Shown here: in pieces, positions 43,696 through 51,422 of the stretch
Numbering within the stretch: position 1 is the stretch's first letter
How the letters are laid out: each line of letters opens with the position of its first letter
From: DASQFQ01 sp963805525
GTDB taxonomy: Bacteria; Actinomycetota; Thermoleophilia; Solirubrobacterales; Solirubrobacteraceae
NCBI GenBank assembly: GCA_963805525.1
Contig: CAWDUT010000007.1
Location: forward strand, 1 to 64,000
Direction: 5' to 3'
DNA: 64,000 nucleotides
Made by a program: the position numbers and the translations under genes
Notes under the pieces: model-generated
Seen by the model: only the letters and a program-made list of their open reading frames with translations
Databases searched by the model: none
What the model was told of the DNA's origin: nothing

Positions 43696-44603
43696 GCCGC
43701 CATGCGCTCCGGCGGCCAGTCGGCGACGGAGTGCGCCCGGCCGTCGCGATCGACGAGGCGGGCGGGGAGGGCGCGCTCGGCGAGCCACACCGGTGCGTCC
43801 TTGCCAAGGACGATCGCGGCGGTGCTCGCAGTGTTCGCGTCGACGCAGGTCGCGGCCGTGACGCTCACCGTGCGCCACGGCGAGATCGCCGGCCGGCCGG
43901 TCCGGGGATCGATGATGTGGTGCGCCTCGGGGCCCCAGCGGCGCACGGTCGTGCTCGACGTGGCGAGGCCGCCCGAGCGGAGGGTCAACGCCTGCCCCGG
44001 CGCGTGTGGCGGCGCGGCATGGTGGTCGGCGACCCGGACCGGCCAGCCGGCGGCCGGCACCGGGCCCGCGACGGCGATGTCGCCGCCGAGGTTGACGAGC
44101 ACGCCCGCGCCCCCGGCCGCCGCGGAGGCCGCCGCGGCCGCGCGATCGGCGGCCAGCGCCTTCGCGGTGGCGCCGAGATCCAGGCTCACGCCTCGCGGGA
44201 TCCGCACCACGCCACGCGGGAGATCGACCGACACCGCCTTCCAGCCCGCCACCCGGGCGGCGACGAGCCGGGCCGGCCCGTCGCCGACGGCCGCGAAGTC
44301 CCGGTCGTAGCCGGCGACGATGAGCGCCTCCCCGACCGTGGGATCGACGATCCCGCCGGTCAGCGCGGCGGCGCGCAGCGAGACCGTGATCGCCTCGAGG
44401 AACAGCGGCCCGGCGCGGACCGCACCGCCGGCACGGGCGTTGAGACGCGAGAGCTCGGAATCGGCGCGGAACCGGCTGCAGGCGAGGTCGATGGCAGCCA
44501 GCTCCGCCTCGACCGCGCGGCGGGCCGCCGGCAGCGCGTCAGGGTCGGAGACGACGACGCTCGCCTGGGTGCCGAGCGCGGGCCAGCGCGCGACGCCGCT
44601 CAT
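43692..44603 (-). CDS. apbE: FAD:protein FMN transferase
   Basis: A 303-residue ApbE protein: ALGTQASVVVSD at the N-terminus, SRFRADSELSRLNARAG near residue 43, GVSLDLGATAKALAADRA near residue 138, VNLGGDIAVAGP near residue 170 and HHIIDPRTGRPA near residue 228. It covalently attaches FMN to a Thr/Ser of a target protein, using FAD. No FMN-binding-domain target with the [S/T]GA[S/T] motif is seen in the cluster. It lacks a strong signal peptide. Confidence 0.93.
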   Translation of the reverse strand: MSGVARWPALGTQASVVVSDPDALPAARRAVEAELAAIDLACSRFRADSELSRLNARAGGAVRAGPLFLEAITVSLRAAALTGGIVDPTVGEALIVAGYDRDFAAVGDGPARLVAARVAGWKAVSVDLPRGVVRIPRGVSLDLGATAKALAADRAAAAASAAAGGAGVLVNLGGDIAVAGPVPAAGWPVRVADHHAAPPHAPGQALTLRSGGLATSSTTVRRWGPEAHHIIDPRTGRPAISPWRTVSVTAATCVDANTASTAAIVLGKDAPVWLAERALPARLVDRDGRAHSVADWPPERMAA

Positions 44604-44929
44604 GATCCGCCCGACGTTTCGGCCGGGGCCGCCGGCTCGGGCGCGGGTGCGGGTGCGGGCGGCTCGGCGGGTGGCTGGAGCGGGAGCGGCTCGCCCGCGA
44701 TCGGCGGGACGCGCTGGGGAGGAGGCACGCGCACGCGGGCGGCGCGAGCTGCCGGGGCGACGGCGCTCGACGGGGCAGTGCCGTCATGGCCCTTGAAGGC
44801 GTGGGCGGCCGCGACGGAGAGCCCGGCGGCGAACACGCCCGCGCCCGCGGCCACCGCCCACGCGGCGCCGCGCAGGCGCCGGAGATCGCGATCGCGGCGG
44901 GACGGGCTGGGCGAGGCGTCGACGGACAT
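44600..44929 (-). CDS. proline-rich single-pass membrane protein, unknown
   Basis: A 109-residue protein (start at ATG 44929; ATG 44953 and TTG 44959 are in-frame alternatives). It has a basic N-terminus, one helix (GAAWAVAAGAGVFAAGLSVA) and a Pro/Ala-rich tail of about 55 residues exposed outside. HDGTAPSS follows the helix and is only loosely like a flavinylation site. It overlaps apbE by four bases and so belongs to the redox operon. It could be an anchor or spacer protein. Confidence 0.6.
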   Translation of the reverse strand: MSVDASPSPSRRDRDLRRLRGAAWAVAAGAGVFAAGLSVAAAHAFKGHDGTAPSSAVAPAARAARVRVPPPQRVPPIAGEPLPLQPPAEPPAPAPAPEPAAPAETSGGS

Positions 44930-44963
44930 CGACAGCCATGTTCCGCCGCGCATGGTCAAGGCA

Positions 44964-44988
44964 CGGCAAAGGGCACCGCCCTTTGCCG
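44964..44988. promoter_or_regulatory. perfect 11-bp inverted repeat between divergent redox genes
   Basis: CGGCAAAGGGC (44964-44974) and its exact reverse complement (44978-44988) are separated by ACC. It lies between the apbE operon (minus) and the cytochrome c gene (plus), a position suited to an operator acting on both. The 10-mer GGCAAAGGGC occurs again at 46399-46408, upstream of the cytochrome-b-like gene, but there it is part of a terminator hairpin. Confidence 0.5.
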
Positions 44989-45008
44989 AACCATTACCGA
45001 AACGCGCC

Positions 45009-45022
45009 TAGCGTGCCGCCGC
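45009..45022 (+). promoter_or_regulatory. probable -10 hexamer (near-leaderless) of the cytochrome c gene
   Basis: TAGCGT at 45009-45014 ends eight bases before the ATG at 45023, with no ribosome-binding site between. The inverted repeat at 44964-44988 covers the -35 side. Confidence 0.4.
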
Positions 45023-45760
45023 ATGCCGCATCTCTCCGAGCTCCACGGCGCCGCCACCCACCTCGCGGTCGTGGCCATCCCGCTGTACGTGATCGTGCTG
45101 CTGTGCCGGCGCGCGGACCTCGGCGGAGACGCGCTCGTGCGGGCTGAGCCCTGGGTCGTCGGCGGCGCCGTCGCGGGCACGGTGCTCGCCGGCGCGACCG
45201 GCCTGCTCGTCTGGGGCCAGGCGCAGACCGAGCTCCGAGGCAACTCGTTCCGCATCGGAACCGTCCATTTCTGGCTCGGGATCGCCGTCACGCTGATCGT
45301 CTTCGTCGTCGCCGCCTGGCGGTTCCGGCGCGTCAAGCAGGACCGCCACACCCACGGGCACGCGCTGCTCGCCGGCGGGCTCCTGGCGCTGGCGGCGGTG
45401 CTCGCCCAGGGCTACCTGGGTGGTCGCATGACCTACCACCACGGGGTCGGCGTCGACGCCGGAGGCCAGTTCGCCCAGACCGCCGACGGCGTCCGCAAGC
45501 TCGATGTCGCGCTGGCCAAGGGCATCGCGCCCGCCGTGGCGGGCCGGCAGGCGTTCGCGCGCAGCGGGCTCGGCTGCGCGAGCTGCCACGGCGACCAGGC
45601 CCAAGGCCTACGCGGCCCGAGCCTGGCGGGCGGCGCCGAGCTCGAGGAGTTCCGCCACGTCCACGGAACCGGCCTGTTCCCGCCGGACGTCGTGACCGAC
45701 CGCGACTTCGCGGCGATCAACGCCTGGCTGCGGACGCTGCAGCGACGGGGCCGCGGCTGA
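45023..45760 (+). CDS. membrane-anchored c-type cytochrome (DUF2231-like membrane domain plus haem c)
   Basis: A 245-residue protein. Residues 10-135 form four helices of DUF2231 type (LHGAATHLAVVAIPLYVIVL at the start). The C-terminal domain has one haem-c site, CASCHG (Cys185, Cys188, His189). The usual distal Met ligand in an xMPP motif is absent: the position reads GLFPPDVVTDRD, with no Met after residue 189. His in EEFRHVHG may serve instead, giving a low-potential haem. It probably works with the neighbouring reductase. The 3' end overlaps the convergent gene by 44 bases. Confidence 0.85.
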   Translation: MPHLSELHGAATHLAVVAIPLYVIVLLCRRADLGGDALVRAEPWVVGGAVAGTVLAGATGLLVWGQAQTELRGNSFRIGTVHFWLGIAVTLIVFVVAAWRFRRVKQDRHTHGHALLAGGLLALAAVLAQGYLGGRMTYHHGVGVDAGGQFAQTADGVRKLDVALAKGIAPAVAGRQAFARSGLGCASCHGDQAQGLRGPSLAGGAELEEFRHVHGTGLFPPDVVTDRDFAAINAWLRTLQRRGRG

Positions 45761-46364
45761 ACCCGTCGTGGTGACGGCGCTCGCCGTGCCAGCCGGTGAT
45801 GAGCGAGAGCACCGCGACCGCGAGCGCCACGCCTCCGCCGATCGACGCGATCACGAGCGCGGCCCGCAGCTCCGAGCCGGGGATCCGGCGCCTGCTCGAG
45901 CGTCTGAAGCCGGCCCGCAGCGCGCGCAGCGTCTCCGGCGCATGCGCGAGGAAGTGCACCCCGAAGCACCCGCTCCAGACGATGAAGCTCACCTTGTGCA
46001 GGTTGAAGACGAGGTCCGAGCGGTGGCCGGAGACGAGCAGGACCACACCCGTCGCGAAGATGATGATCGTGGTGATCACGAGCAGCGGCGCGAGCAGGCG
46101 CAGCACCAGGGGCGGTGGTCCCTTCTCGCGGTAGATCCGGGCGCCGCTGTAGTAGCGGGCGAAGCGGTAGCCGGTGCTGCCGAGCTTGAGCAGCACCGGA
46201 GGGATGAGCGCCATCCCGATGAACATGTGCGCGCTCAGCAGGTCGCCGATCAGGACGATCGTGACGCCCTCCGCGATCAGGAGGAGCGTGAGCACGACCG
46301 CGGTCGCGCTGGTGAGGATCTCGTTGCCCTCCGTGCTCCCGAGACGGTCGGTCCGCGTGCTCAT
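45717..46364 (-). CDS. cytochrome-b-like/DUF4405-type membrane protein
   Basis: A 215-residue protein with four helices. His residues are located on helices as in b561/cytb-N domains: LLSAHMFIGMALIPPVLLKL, VFNLHKVSFIVWSGCFGVHF and FLAHAPETLRAL. It is probably a di-haem membrane electron carrier. Start ATG 46364; an upstream in-frame ATG at 46403 would put coding sequence into the terminator hairpin. Its 3' end overlaps the cytochrome c gene tail to tail. Confidence 0.75.
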   Translation of the reverse strand: MSTRTDRLGSTEGNEILTSATAVVLTLLLIAEGVTIVLIGDLLSAHMFIGMALIPPVLLKLGSTGYRFARYYSGARIYREKGPPPLVLRLLAPLLVITTIIIFATGVVLLVSGHRSDLVFNLHKVSFIVWSGCFGVHFLAHAPETLRALRAGFRRSSRRRIPGSELRAALVIASIGGGVALAVAVLSLITGWHGERRHHDGFSRGPVAAASAARR

Positions 46365-46404
46365 CGCCAGCACGGTGACCTCCGGCTGGTCAACGGAAGG
46401 CAAA

Positions 46405-46435
46405 GGGCGCTCGCGGCCCGCGGCCGCGAGCGCCC
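46405..46435 (-). terminator. intrinsic terminator of the TIGR03118 gene
   Basis: A perfect 14-bp stem (GGGCGCTCGCGGCC at 46405-46418 with its complement at 46422-46435) and a 3-base loop lie just after the stop at 46443. On the minus strand it is followed by TTTGCCTT, a short T-rich tail. Confidence 0.7.
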
Positions 46436-46442
46436 CGCCGGC

Positions 46443-47570
46443 CTACTTGCGAGGGGTGAGCTCGCCGAAGAGCCCGTGCGACTCCTCGTCGGGCCCGGCC
46501 GTGAACAGCAGCGTCTGCGTGCTTCCGATCACGCCGTTGCCGAATTCCAGCGCCCACAGCCCGTCGATCGCGATCGGCCGTCCGTGCCGTTCGCTGAGGG
46601 CTCCGAGAAAGCGGCCGTCGAAGAGGTCGTAGGCGTTGATGCGCCCGTCGCCGAAGTTGCCGATGAGCAGTGCGCCGCTCGCAGCACCGAAGCCCTGGGG
46701 CGCCGGCGCGACGCCCCACGGCGCGTTGAGCGCTCCGCGCCGGGCGAAGCGGCGCAGCAGGGTTCCGCCGGTGTCGTAGACGTCGACGAAGCCCTTGCCG
46801 GGCCCGGCGACCTCGTCCTCCGCATCGGCGTCCTGCTTCGCGTAGGTGACGACGATCCCGCCCGTCATCGCCTGGATGCCGAAGGGCGCGTAGCCGGCCG
46901 GGAGGGCCGGGTCGGTGAACGCGCCGGGGCGCTTCACGGGCGCGAAGTTCGCGTCCCAGACGTCGACCGCGTTGTTGTGGAAGTCCGACGCGTAGATCTG
47001 TGGGCCGGTTGCCGTGTCGGCGATCGCGAGCCCCTTGAAGATCGCGCCCGGCACGCTGACGGCCGTCTGCGCCTCCGTGGAGGTCGGCGGCGGTGGGACG
47101 GCCGGGTTCCAGCCGGTGATGGTCCCAGCCTCGGAGGAGAACAGGAAGCGCGCCGGGCCGGAGCTCGTGCCGGAGTGCACCACGAACCCGGTGGAGCCGT
47201 TGAAGACCGTGCCGGTCGGCGCTCCACCCGGGATCGACACGGTCAACGGCACCTTGACCACGGGCGTCGCCCCGACCCCGCCGGAGTACAGGGTCGACAC
47301 GTCGGTGCCGTTGTCGGCGACCCAGGCCGGGGTCGTCGGCCCGAACGACAGCCCCCACGCATTGACGAGACTCGGGTCGGTCAGCTCGGCCGCGCCGGGG
47401 ACGTCGGCGACGAGGTTTCGCTCTGCGTAACGCCCGAGCCCGCGACCGCCGCCGTCATGCGCGATGGCGGGCGCCGCGAGCACAAGCCCGGCGACCGCGA
47501 CAAGGGCGAGCGTGCCGCACCACCGCCCTGACCGTGCGCGATACAGGCGAGCCCGCGATGACGAGCGCAT
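46443..47570 (-). CDS. TIGR03118-family secreted beta-propeller protein
   Basis: A 375-residue protein with a signal peptide (basic RARLYRARSGR, hydrophobic LALVAVAGLVLAAPAIA, cleavage near residue 37). The mature part has YAERNLVADVPGAAELTDPS followed by LVNAWGLSFGPTTPAWVADN, GFVVHSGTSSGPARFLFSSE and NAPWGVAPAPQGFG, the TIGR03118 pattern. The family function is unknown. It is followed by an intrinsic terminator. Confidence 0.88.
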   Translation of the reverse strand: MRSSSRARLYRARSGRWCGTLALVAVAGLVLAAPAIAHDGGGRGLGRYAERNLVADVPGAAELTDPSLVNAWGLSFGPTTPAWVADNGTDVSTLYSGGVGATPVVKVPLTVSIPGGAPTGTVFNGSTGFVVHSGTSSGPARFLFSSEAGTITGWNPAVPPPPTSTEAQTAVSVPGAIFKGLAIADTATGPQIYASDFHNNAVDVWDANFAPVKRPGAFTDPALPAGYAPFGIQAMTGGIVVTYAKQDADAEDEVAGPGKGFVDVYDTGGTLLRRFARRGALNAPWGVAPAPQGFGAASGALLIGNFGDGRINAYDLFDGRFLGALSERHGRPIAIDGLWALEFGNGVIGSTQTLLFTAGPDEESHGLFGELTPRK

Positions 47571-47665
47571 GAGGAACCCCCGTGGGTCGGGCCGCCGGCC
47601 GGATCCGGCCGTTCCGCGGGATATACGCAACCAGGCCCTCGCCCGTTCAGACGCGGGTCCCTGGC

Positions 47666-48403
47666 TCAGGCGGTGCGGCGGCGCAGCGTCGCCGCGCCGA
47701 GCGCGAGCGCGAGCGCGACGGCGCCGCAGAGGATGAATACGTCGAGCGTCAGGCCGCTCGACCAGCCCGGCTCGGTCGAGACTCGATCGAGGGCGTCGAA
47801 CGCGTAGGTCAGGGGCAACGCGCCCGCCAGCACGTCGAGCGCCCCGGCCATCTGCTCGCGTGGGACGAAGAGCCCGCACAGCAGCAGCTGGGGGAGAACG
47901 AAGGCCGGCATGAACTGGACGGCCTGGAACTCGGTCGAGGCGAAGGCGCTGAGGAACAGTCCCAGCGCCATGCCCATGACGGCGTTGGCGACGGCCAGGA
48001 CGAGCACGAGCTCCGCGGAGCCCGCGACCTCCAGGCCAAGAGCGCCGAAGGCGACCGCGCCGGTGACGAGCGCCTGGACGGCGGCCACAGCGCCGAAGGC
48101 GAGGCCGTAGCCGCAGAGCAGGTCGCCCTTGGCGATCGGCGAGGCCATCAGCCGCTCGAGCGTGCCGCTCGTGCGCTCGCGCAGCATCGCGATCGAGGTC
48201 ACGAGGAACATCGAGACGAACGGGAAGAGCCCGAGCATGGGGCCGCCGAGACGATCGAAGGTCTCCGGCCGCCCGTCGAACAGGTACTTGAGCAACGTGA
48301 GCAGCACCGAGGGCACCACGAGCAGGAGCGCGAGCGTCCTCGGGTCCCTCCGGAGCTGCCGGAGCACCCGCGTCGCCGTCGCGATCGTCCGCCTCGCGCT
48401 CAT
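47666..48403 (-). CDS. ABC-2 type transporter permease
   Basis: A 245-residue permease with six helices. The cytoplasmic loop SIAMLRERTSGTLERLMASP near residue 70 is the ABC-2 exporter signature, followed by KGDLLCGYGLAFG and a final helix pair. It pairs with the ATPase gene, which it overlaps by four bases. Substrates of this DrrB/NodJ-like group range from drugs to lipids; none can be named here. Confidence 0.9.
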   Translation of the reverse strand: MSARRTIATATRVLRQLRRDPRTLALLLVVPSVLLTLLKYLFDGRPETFDRLGGPMLGLFPFVSMFLVTSIAMLRERTSGTLERLMASPIAKGDLLCGYGLAFGAVAAVQALVTGAVAFGALGLEVAGSAELVLVLAVANAVMGMALGLFLSAFASTEFQAVQFMPAFVLPQLLLCGLFVPREQMAGALDVLAGALPLTYAFDALDRVSTEPGWSSGLTLDVFILCGAVALALALGAATLRRRTA

Positions 48404-49119
48404 GACGGCCGCTCGCCGACCAGGCGCAGGAAGGCGTCCTCGAGGCTGGGGGAGCCGGCTCGCCGCAGCAGCTCCTCGCGCGTACCGTCGGCGAGCAGCC
48501 GGCCGTCGCGCATGAGCAGGATGCGGTCGCAGTGCTCGGCCTCGTCCATCACGTGGCTCGAGATCAAGAGCGTCGCGCCGCCGTCTGCCAGCCTGCGGAA
48601 CAGCGCCCACAGGTCGCGCCGCAGGACCGGGTCGAGGCCGACCGTCGGCTCGTCGAGGACGAGGACCTCCGGCTCGCCCAGCAGGGCGGTGGCGAGTGAG
48701 ACCCGTGCCTGCTGGCCTCCGGAGAGCCGTCCGACGGCGGCGTCCGCGAACTCGCCGAGCGCGACCCTGTCGAGCGCGGTCGGAACCGCTGCCTCCGGCG
48801 CGCCTTGGACGGCCGCGAAGTAGCGCAGGTTCTCGCGGGCGGTCAGGTCCGCGTAGACCGCGTGAGCCTGGGTCAGGTAGCCGATCCGCGAGCGCAGTGA
48901 CGGCGCGCCCGCCGGCAGGCCGAGCACCTCGAGCGTCCCGGAGACACGCGCCTGGACGCCGACGATCGCGCGCATCAGGCTCGACTTGCCGCAGCCGCTG
49001 GGCCCGATCAGGCCGGTGATCCGGCCGGCGGGCACGCTTGCGGTGACGCCGTCGACGACGTGGCGGCCGCCGCGTTCGACTTTGAGATCGCCGAGCGTGA
49101 TGGCCGCTGCCGCCGGCAC
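48400..49119 (-). CDS. ABC transporter ATP-binding protein
   Basis: A 239-residue ATPase. The Walker A motif is GPSGCGKSS near residue 37, the signature RLSGGQQARVSLA near residue 133, Walker B VLVLDEPTVGLD and the H-loop SSHVMDEAEH. It energises the coupled ABC-2 permease. GTG 49119 is the first start after the end of the small upstream gene (49157) that keeps the full nucleotide-binding domain; the ribosome-binding site is unclear, and coupling to the upstream small gene is possible. Confidence 0.9.
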   Translation of the reverse strand: MPAAAAITLGDLKVERGGRHVVDGVTASVPAGRITGLIGPSGCGKSSLMRAIVGVQARVSGTLEVLGLPAGAPSLRSRIGYLTQAHAVYADLTARENLRYFAAVQGAPEAAVPTALDRVALGEFADAAVGRLSGGQQARVSLATALLGEPEVLVLDEPTVGLDPVLRRDLWALFRRLADGGATLLISSHVMDEAEHCDRILLMRDGRLLADGTREELLRRAGSPSLEDAFLRLVGERPS

Positions 49120-49156
49120 CGGGTGGAGGGCACCGGCGGTGGCGCCGAGGTGAGCG

Positions 49157-49306
49157 CTAGCCGTGATGGCGCAGCCGCTCGTACGTCTCGACGATGGGGA
49201 AGCCGATGGCCATGGCGAGCGCCGTAAGGGCGGCCACGGCGACGAAGACGGGCGCGCCGATGACGTACTGGGCGATGTCTTCTGACTTCTCGAGGAACTT
49301 GCGCAT
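49157..49306 (-). CDS. 49-residue single-pass membrane protein under the shared stress motif
   Basis: MRKFLEKSEDIAQYVIGAPV opens this small protein. It has a charged amphipathic N-terminus, one helix (GAPVFVAVAALTALAMAIGF) and a charged C-terminus ending YERLRHHG. AAAGGAG lies six bases before the ATG, a strong site. Its promoter (49342-49410) carries the shared motif. It lies directly upstream of the ABC exporter genes and may be co-transcribed. The N-terminus resembles the two-helix protein at 49489. Confidence 0.75.
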   Translation of the reverse strand: MRKFLEKSEDIAQYVIGAPVFVAVAALTALAMAIGFPIVETYERLRHHG

Positions 49307-49341
49307 GACGGCTCCTTTTCGGGTGGGGGGAGGAGTAGGGC

Positions 49342-49410
49342 GAGTATCTGACCGGCGGCCTCCCGCGCCATCCGCAGGATTCGCGGTGGCGCGTCCGCAG
49401 TTCTCCGCGC
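49342..49410 (-). promoter_or_regulatory. shared stress-promoter motif, site d (49-residue protein/ABC exporter)
   Basis: Minus strand: box GCGGAGAACTGCGGA (49408-49394), GGATGG (49373-49368), then a 19-base spacer and GATACT (49348-49343). The box is in the opposite orientation to sites a-c, and its core differs from site c by one base. Confidence 0.6.
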
Positions 49411-49434
49411 TTCTGAGAGCGCGCCTCAACGACA

Positions 49435-49465
49435 CCGACCCCCGCCGGGTGAGGGCGGGGGTCGG
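49435..49465 (-). terminator. hairpin terminator after the two-helix protein gene
   Basis: A perfect 12-bp stem (CCGACCCCCGCC at 49435-49446 with its complement at 49454-49465) and a 7-base loop lie 24 bases beyond the stop at 49489. There is little T tract. Confidence 0.6.
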
Positions 49466-49488
49466 GGTGGAGCGGGTGTGTCGGCGGT

Positions 49489-50049
49489 TCAGTGAGGGAC
49501 GGCGACCGCCGCCTTGGGGCCGCGGCTCTTCTCCTTGACGGCGCTCGGCACACGAAGCACGCCGAGGCTGAGCACCAGGAACCCGATGCCGATGAGGAGC
49601 ATCGCGATGCCCATGACGATCACGAAGGTGGCCGTGCTCTCCGCGAAGTACGCGGTGTTCAGGGCGGTGGTCAGCGCGGTCTCGGTGACCCAGATGTTGC
49701 GGGCCGGGTTGTCGGCCGGCGTGCCGCTCTTCGGGTTCTTGAGGGCGGCCTTCTCGTCGTTCGTGCCCTTGCCGTCGGCGCTGGCGAAGCGCGGCATCTG
49801 CGCGTAGGTCTTGCCGCCGGTGGCCTCGAGCGTGTGCTTGCGCATCACCTTGGCGAAGGCCTGAGCCTCGCTGCCGGTGTTCACGAGCTGGTTGGGGATG
49901 GTGGAGTCGGGCGTGCCGACGATCTGCTCGCGACCAAGGTCGGTGCGGACCTGATCACGGCCAGTGAAGCCGACGACGGTCGCGCCGATGCCGAAAGCGA
50001 TGAGCAGAACGCTCGCTGCGATCCCGCCGTACTCGAGAAACTTCTTCAT
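49489..50049 (-). CDS. two-helix membrane protein, unknown, under the shared stress motif
   Basis: A 186-residue protein. Helix 1 is at residues 8-28 (GIAASVLLIAFGIGATVVGF), an extracytoplasmic domain at about 30-130 (GTPDSTIPNQLVNTGSEAQA, then TALTTALNTAYFA) and helix 2 at about 140-165. A short basic tail follows. It is recognisable as a conserved actinobacterial hypothetical, but I know of no function. GGAGGAAG precedes the ATG. Promoter site e lies upstream and a terminator downstream, so it is a single-gene unit. Confidence 0.75.
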   Translation of the reverse strand: MKKFLEYGGIAASVLLIAFGIGATVVGFTGRDQVRTDLGREQIVGTPDSTIPNQLVNTGSEAQAFAKVMRKHTLEATGGKTYAQMPRFASADGKGTNDEKAALKNPKSGTPADNPARNIWVTETALTTALNTAYFAESTATFVIVMGIAMLLIGIGFLVLSLGVLRVPSAVKEKSRGPKAAVAVPH

Positions 50050-50089
50050 GGCTTCCTCCGTCTTTCTGGTTGATCCTGGTGTAGGCCGC

Positions 50090-50158
50090 ATCTCAGCCGG
50101 GATCGACGAGAGCGCCATCCGGGATCAGCACGGAACCGGCTGCGGGTTCACCGCAGCC
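50090..50158 (-). promoter_or_regulatory. shared stress-promoter motif, site e (two-helix protein)
   Basis: Minus strand: box GCGGTGAACCCGCA (50154-50141), GGATGG (50120-50115), then a 19-base spacer and TGAGAT (50095-50090). The box sits in a perfect 8-bp inverted repeat with a 5-base loop (50138-50158) that overlaps the stop codon of the upstream hydrolase gene, so a terminator role is an alternative. Confidence 0.5.
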
Positions 50159-51422
50159 CGCGCGCGAAGAACGCCGCGACGCGACGCTCGTATTCGGCCG
50201 GCGTCGCGGCGAGCGCGCCGGTGTGGCCACCCTCCGCGATCTTCCAGAGCTCGGTCGTACGACCGCCGCGGGCGGCGTATACCTCGTTGAGAACCTCGTC
50301 CGGGTTGCCGTTCAAGGCCTCGATCAGAAGGACCGGGCGCGGGGTGATTCGCGGCATCAGATCGGCGAGATCCGGCGGCGGCGCGGTGTTCGAGAGCACG
50401 GCGACCGCTGCCGTCTGCGCGAGCATCCCGCTGAACCAGCGCTGGACACGACCGAGCTCCGGATTGTCGAGGTGCTCGGCGAGCGAGCGCTGCCCGGCGC
50501 CCTCGGAGACGACCGCGCGCAGCGCGCGCGTGTGCGCGGCGGTCTGGAGCAACAACTCACCGCCGACCGAGAGCCCGAGCCCGCCGATCCGGGCCGGATC
50601 GACGTCCGGCTGCCGGCGCAGGAAGCCGATCGCCGCACGCAGGTCGGGCTCGCCCGCCCATCCGAACGCGTTGTAGTCGCCCTCGCCGGCGCCCTCGCCG
50701 CGACGGTCGAGCAGCAGCACGCCGTAGCCGTGCCGGATCAGCATGCGCGCGTGCGGCACCGGTTGCGAGCGGCCGGGGAAGGCGATGACGGCGGCGCGGT
50801 TCTGCGAGGGCACATACCACGCGTGCAGCCGCAGGCCGTCGCTCGTCGTCAGCTCGACGTTGCGGTACGGCCGGCCGAGGTCGACAGCGGCGACCGGTGA
50901 GCGCGCCTTGTGCGTCGCGACGATCGCGAGGCCGGTGGGGAGGACCACCAGCGCGATGAGGACGATGACCGCGGCACCGACGCCCGCGCGGCGGAGGAGG
51001 CGCAGGCCGGCGGTGCGGCGGATGCGCCACAGGGTCGCGATGCCCAGCGCGACGAGCACGATTCCGGCGAGACCTGCGAGCACCGCGGTGACGTCATCGC
51101 CGCTGAGGCGGTCGACGAGGACGTGGCGAACGCCGTCGGTGGCGCCGGCGACGATGGCCAGGGCCCCGGCGAAGATCGCGAGCCAGCCGCGGACGAGGTC
51201 GGGCAGGCGGCGCGCCGCGACGATCAGCAGCGCAGCGCATGCCAGCGGCACGAGGCCGCCGGCGAGATGATCGCCGGCCGACACGCCCGGCTCGGGATGG
51301 ATGAAGGCGTCGTCGGCGACGGCGACCATGACGACCGCGAGTGCGGCGCGGAAGGCCGCGACGCCGTCCCGCGGCAGCAGCACATCCCGTCGTGCCGGGA
51401 TCGGGGAAACGCCCTCACGCAC
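50148..51422 (-). CDS. membrane-anchored alpha/beta hydrolase
   Basis: A 424-residue protein. The first 170 residues hold about five helices. The C-terminal alpha/beta hydrolase domain has VIAFPGRSQPVPHARMLIRH (oxyanion region), LLLDRRGEGAGEGDYNAFGW and the nucleophile elbow GLGLSVGGE, with Ser. The acid and His are probably in LLIEALNGNPDE and EGGHTGAL. The substrate is unknown. The GTG start at 51422 overlaps the stop of the SRPBCC gene by eight bases; an extension to 51482 would run deep into that gene. Confidence 0.82.
   Translation of the reverse strand: MREGVSPIPARRDVLLPRDGVAAFRAALAVVMVAVADDAFIHPEPGVSAGDHLAGGLVPLACAALLIVAARRLPDLVRGWLAIFAGALAIVAGATDGVRHVLVDRLSGDDVTAVLAGLAGIVLVALGIATLWRIRRTAGLRLLRRAGVGAAVIVLIALVVLPTGLAIVATHKARSPVAAVDLGRPYRNVELTTSDGLRLHAWYVPSQNRAAVIAFPGRSQPVPHARMLIRHGYGVLLLDRRGEGAGEGDYNAFGWAGEPDLRAAIGFLRRQPDVDPARIGGLGLSVGGELLLQTAAHTRALRAVVSEGAGQRSLAEHLDNPELGRVQRWFSGMLAQTAAVAVLSNTAPPPDLADLMPRITPRPVLLIEALNGNPDEVLNEVYAARGGRTTELWKIAEGGHTGALAATPAEYERRVAAFFARGLR

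Noticed and set aside
50138..50158. 8-bp hairpin as terminator of the alpha/beta hydrolase gene
   Set aside because: It overlaps the stop codon, has no T tract and coincides with promoter site e, so I do not list it as a terminator, although it cannot be excluded.
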